Positions 7,114 to 9,659 of a DNA stretch of 9,659 nt are shown here, one piece after another. How positions within the stretch are numbered: the first letter of the stretch is position 1; every line of letters begins with the position of its first letter. Below the pieces are notes generated by a model. The model ran no database searches. It saw only the letters and a program-made list of their open reading frames with translations, and was not told where the DNA came from. The position numbers and the translations under genes are program-made. Source of the stretch: Gallionellaceae bacterium UBA5126 (GTDB lineage Bacteria > Pseudomonadota > Gammaproteobacteria > Burkholderiales > Gallionellaceae); the NCBI GenBank assembly GCA_002414205.1, contig DHYQ01000088.1, positions 1 through 9,659 of the forward strand, in the 5' to 3' direction.

Positions 7114-8780
7114 TTGCGGTCGATGCCTGGAAGCCTGCGGATGGGCTGACCCTTGAACCGAATGCACTACTTGCGGCCAAGGAGCAGGCGCGCAGTCTCG
7201 CGCTGACGGCAGGCCCAGGAGCAGGAAAGACTGAAATGCTTGCGCAGCGAGCGGATTTTCTACTGCGCACGGGGACTTGTCGTTATCCCAAACGGATTCT
7301 GGCCATTTCGTTCAAGGTTGATGCCAGTAGCAACCTAAAAGAGCGGATCAGGCGGCGCTGTGGTTCAGAGCTTGCTGCGAGATTTGATAGCTATACTTTT
7401 CACGCATTTGCCAAACGCATTATTGACCGATTCAGGCCGGTTTTAACGGGTGCAGATACGCTGAACGCTGGCTACAAGATCGTTATAAAAAAGCACGGCC
7501 CCTCTCGCACCGAGATCGAATTTGACGACCTGGTACCGTTTGCGCTCCATATCCTGCAAAAGTCAGGCATAGCACGAAACGCAATCCGCCAGACCTACAG
7601 TGACGTTTTCCTCGACGAATTCCAAGACTGCACCAACAAGCAGTACGAACTACTCAAGCTCGCCTTTCAAAGTACGAGCATTCGCTTGACCGCCGTGGGC
7701 GACACCAAACAGAAAATCATGGGCTGGGCTGGAGCCATGGATGGCATCTTTCAGGCTTTCGCCACCGACTTTGCTGCTATCCGGCTCAATATGTACCGTA
7801 ACTTTCGCTCAAAGCCGCGACTGCTTCGCCTGCAAAACGAGATCATTCGCAAGCTTGACCCATCTTCCGTCATGCCTGATGAGCAGATTTCCGGCGACGA
7901 AGGCGAGGTGTTTGCATGGCGCTTCGACGACAGTCGTCAGGAGGCGAACTACCTCGCAGGTTTGATTGAAAGCTGGATAAGAACTGAGCAGCTCCCGCCT
8001 GCGGAAATTGCAGTCCTGATTCGTAATCAGCTCGACCTGTACGCCGATCATCTGATGGCGGCATTGGAGGCCCGTGGCATCCCCTTCCGCAACGAGCAGC
8101 AGATGCAAGACATCACAGTCGAGCCAGCTGCTCGTTTGATCGTGGACTATCTCTCCTGCCTCTATGGTCAGCGCGAACCCAAGGCATGGATTCGGCTGAT
8201 GAACCAGCTAATCCCGTTTGCTGATGATGAGATTCAGTCAAACGCACGTAAGGACCTTGATCGGCTCGTCAAGCAGCAACGAAAAGAGATAGCCATTGCC
8301 GAACTGGTCGTTGAGCCATTTTCCGGCTGGTGGGAGTTTGTTCGAGCATTCCTGAAGCAAGTCAGCATCGAAACATTGGTGTCGCTTTCCCCGGACTACG
8401 AGTCGCATGATCGGTTGAAAGAGGTTGTCCGCGATACCAAGGCCAAGATCGAGGAATTGCTAGAGTTGGAGCCTGACTTGCCCAAAGCCCTTGAGCGCTT
8501 CTCAGACGACCAAGCTGTGCGAATCCTGACCATTCATAAGAGCAAGGGCCTTGAGTTTGACTCAGTCATCATCATGGCCGTCGAAAACGAAATCTTCTTT
8601 GGCGATCAAGATGAAAACCGATGTGCCTATTTCGTCGGGGTTTCTCGTGCCAAGAAGCGGCTGGTACTAACCTATGCCAATCAACGAGAGCGCCCAGTGG
8701 GAACTAAGCGATGGGATGTACAACGCACAGCTCAAAATGAATACTTCGGCTATGCCACGCCCTTTGCGAAACGGGAATAA
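7110..8780 (+). CDS. UvrD/Rep-like superfamily 1 helicase, GajB-like (Gabija)
   Basis: This 556-residue SF1A helicase has its motifs in the standard order. They are Walker A AGPGAGKTE (34-42), motif Ia around AISFKVDASSN (65-75), YTFHAF (95-100), motif II DEFQD (169-173), motif III VGDTKQKIMGWAGA (196-209), motif IV LNMYRNFRS (226-234), motif V ILTIHKSKGLEFDSV (472-486) and motif VI FVGVSRAKKRL (508-518). The region before Walker A lacks a textbook Q motif and reads LTLEPNALLAAKEQ. It is shorter than true UvrD or Rep (about 670-720) and slightly longer than the best-known GajB (about 490-500). In Gabija the GajB subunit senses DNA ends or ssDNA and hydrolyses nucleotides to activate the GajA nuclease; that role is inferred here. 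It starts at GTG overlapping the nuclease stop. Its mixed codon use matches the nuclease gene and differs from the flanking core genes. Confidence 0.88.
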   Translation: MIAVDAWKPADGLTLEPNALLAAKEQARSLALTAGPGAGKTEMLAQRADFLLRTGTCRYPKRILAISFKVDASSNLKERIRRRCGSELAARFDSYTFHAFAKRIIDRFRPVLTGADTLNAGYKIVIKKHGPSRTEIEFDDLVPFALHILQKSGIARNAIRQTYSDVFLDEFQDCTNKQYELLKLAFQSTSIRLTAVGDTKQKIMGWAGAMDGIFQAFATDFAAIRLNMYRNFRSKPRLLRLQNEIIRKLDPSSVMPDEQISGDEGEVFAWRFDDSRQEANYLAGLIESWIRTEQLPPAEIAVLIRNQLDLYADHLMAALEARGIPFRNEQQMQDITVEPAARLIVDYLSCLYGQREPKAWIRLMNQLIPFADDEIQSNARKDLDRLVKQQRKEIAIAELVVEPFSGWWEFVRAFLKQVSIETLVSLSPDYESHDRLKEVVRDTKAKIEELLELEPDLPKALERFSDDQAVRILTIHKSKGLEFDSVIIMAVENEIFFGDQDENRCAYFVGVSRAKKRLVLTYANQRERPVGTKRWDVQRTAQNEYFGYATPFAKRE

Positions 8781-8881
8781 TTGGCGGGGGTGTAGAGTCA
8801 CTGGTATCACGTGCTGCAACTGCGGACGGCGATTGGTATTGGTTTGAAGCGTGGGTGCTAGGCTTCCCCCATGAGATTTGA
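8741..8881 (+). pseudogene. Possible C-terminal gene remnant after the helicase
   Basis: This frame is open from 8741 to the TGA at 8879-8881. Its unique part after the helicase stop encodes about 32 residues ending in DGDWYWFEAWVLGFPHEI. The aromatic-rich, ordered-looking composition and a clean stop suggest the tail of a protein-coding gene whose front has been lost. It has no plausible start of its own. It could be the far end of the gene interrupted at the left edge of the module, but nothing in the sequence proves the two pieces belong together. The open length is short enough to arise by chance. Confidence 0.3.
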
Positions 8882-8909
8882 CGGAAAGATGGCTGCTAAC
8901 TTGAACACA

Positions 8910-9659
8910 ATGAACCCCCAACACCTCCTACAACAAACCTTCGGTTACCCCGCTTTTCGCGGCGAGCAACAGGCCGTCATCGAGCATGTCGCCGAGGGCG
9001 GCGATGCGCTGGTGTTGATGCCGACGGGCGGCGGGAAGTCCTTGTGCTACCAGATTCCGGCGTTGTTGCGGCCCGGTGTGGCGGTGGTGGTGTCGCCGCT
9101 GATTGCGCTGATGCAGGATCAGGTGGATGCCCTCAGCCAGTTGGGCATTGCGGCGGCGTTTCTGAATTCCAGCCTCAGCCCGCAGGCGGCGCAGCAGGTG
9201 GTGCGGCAGATGCTGGCGGGCGAATTGAAATTGCTGTATGTCGCGCCGGAGCGCTTGGTCACCGAGGGTTTCATGGCGCTGCTGGAACAGGTGCAAGCCA
9301 GCATCGGCATTGCGCTGTTTGCCATCGACGAGGCGCATTGCGTGTCGCAATGGGGGCATGATTTCCGCCCGGAATACCGTGCCCTGACGGTGTTGCCGCA
9401 GCGCTTCCCCGCCGTGCCGCGCATCGCCCTGACCGCCACCGCCGACGCGCCCACCCGGCACGAAATTGTGGAGCGGCTGGAGTTGGGCAACGCGCAGCAA
9501 TTCGTGTCCAGCTTTGACCGCCCCAACATCCGCTACCACATCACCGCCAAACAGCAGGCGCGCCAGCAGTTGCAAGCCTTTTTGCGCGCCGAGCATCCGC
9601 ACGATGCGGGCATTGTGTATTGCCTGTCGCGCAAAAAAGTGGAGGAAACCGCCGCCTGG
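8910..9659 (+). CDS. recQ: ATP-dependent DNA helicase RecQ (5' part, runs off window)
   Basis: RecQ is a 3'-5' superfamily 2 helicase acting in RecF-pathway recombination and repair of stalled forks. The 250 codons present cover the first RecA-like domain and the start of the second. They show motif 0 FGYPAFRGEQQ (11-21), Walker A MPTGGGKS (37-44), motif Ia SPLIALMQDQ (62-71), the DEAH box (140-143), the RecQ-specific aromatic loop CVSQWGHDFRPEY (144-156) and motif III LTATA (174-178). The second-domain start GIVYCLSRKKVEE is at 234-246. The zinc-binding and HRDC regions lie beyond the window. The start at 8910 gives the usual short lead before motif 0. An in-frame ATG at 8889 is possible, but its GGAAAG sits too close to serve well. 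No good Shine-Dalgarno is visible at 8910, so the upstream sequence may have been altered when the accessory segment was acquired. Confidence 0.93.
   Translation, partial: MNPQHLLQQTFGYPAFRGEQQAVIEHVAEGGDALVLMPTGGGKSLCYQIPALLRPGVAVVVSPLIALMQDQVDALSQLGIAAAFLNSSLSPQAAQQVVRQMLAGELKLLYVAPERLVTEGFMALLEQVQASIGIALFAIDEAHCVSQWGHDFRPEYRALTVLPQRFPAVPRIALTATADAPTRHEIVERLELGNAQQFVSSFDRPNIRYHITAKQQARQQLQAFLRAEHPHDAGIVYCLSRKKVEETAAW

Noticed and set aside
5140..8850. Short matching or inverted words (e.g. CCAATA on the left, TATTGG on the right) as possible insertion-end repeats
   Set aside because: Only 6 bases match, and they are not placed symmetrically at the module edges, which is expected by chance.
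8928..9602. Minus-strand open frame of 224 codons opposite recQ
   Set aside because: It is an antisense shadow; the plus strand carries all the RecQ motifs.

Overview
The window looks like a gammaproteobacterial chromosome segment. The core genes (a cNMP/CBS/DUF294 protein, tyrA, radA, recQ) are GC-rich with strongly G/C-ending codons. The RadA and RecQ sequences are of the standard proteobacterial type. A sulfur-oxidising lineage such as the Thiotrichales is possible, but that is an impression and not a demonstrated assignment.

Layout. Positions 1-62 are AT-rich with no recognised gene. A minus-strand gene (65 kb-scale coordinates not implied; 63-1982) encodes a regulator-like protein with a cyclic-nucleotide-binding domain, paired CBS domains and a DUF294 nucleotidyltransferase domain. 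A 141-bp divergent intergenic region with back-to-back TATAAT boxes separates it from plus-strand tyrA (prephenate dehydrogenase, 2124-2984). Next come a small orphan gene of 95 codons with an excellent ribosome binding site (3055-3342) and radA (3371-4735), the branch-migration and repair ATPase.

Between radA and recQ lies an accessory segment. It opens with a two-armed REP doublet (REPIN, 4763-4863). In it each GTAG-headed hairpin carries a base change that is compensated inside its own stem. Then comes the 5' stub of a trypsin-like protease gene (4920-5153), which stops just after the catalytic histidine region. It is followed by a two-gene OLD-nuclease plus UvrD-like-helicase module (5179-7113 and 7110-8780). 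The two genes overlap as GTGA and correspond to the Gabija (GajA/GajB, class 2 OLD) architecture. The codon use and base composition of this pair are visibly more mixed than in the flanking core genes. A short open frame after the helicase (about 8741-8881), ending in an aromatic-rich peptide, may be the tail of another interrupted gene. The window ends inside recQ (from 8910), which is complete at its 5' end.

How it fits together. The flanks are housekeeping genes: aromatic amino acid synthesis, nucleotide-sensing regulation and recombination repair. The centre is a probable anti-phage operon dropped between two repair genes. By analogy with Gabija, the OLD-family ATPase-TOPRIM protein would be the nuclease, gated by nucleotide state. 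The UvrD-like partner would engage DNA ends or single strands and help activate it. No integrase, transposase, tRNA or rRNA gene or CRISPR array was seen, so the route of acquisition is not visible here.
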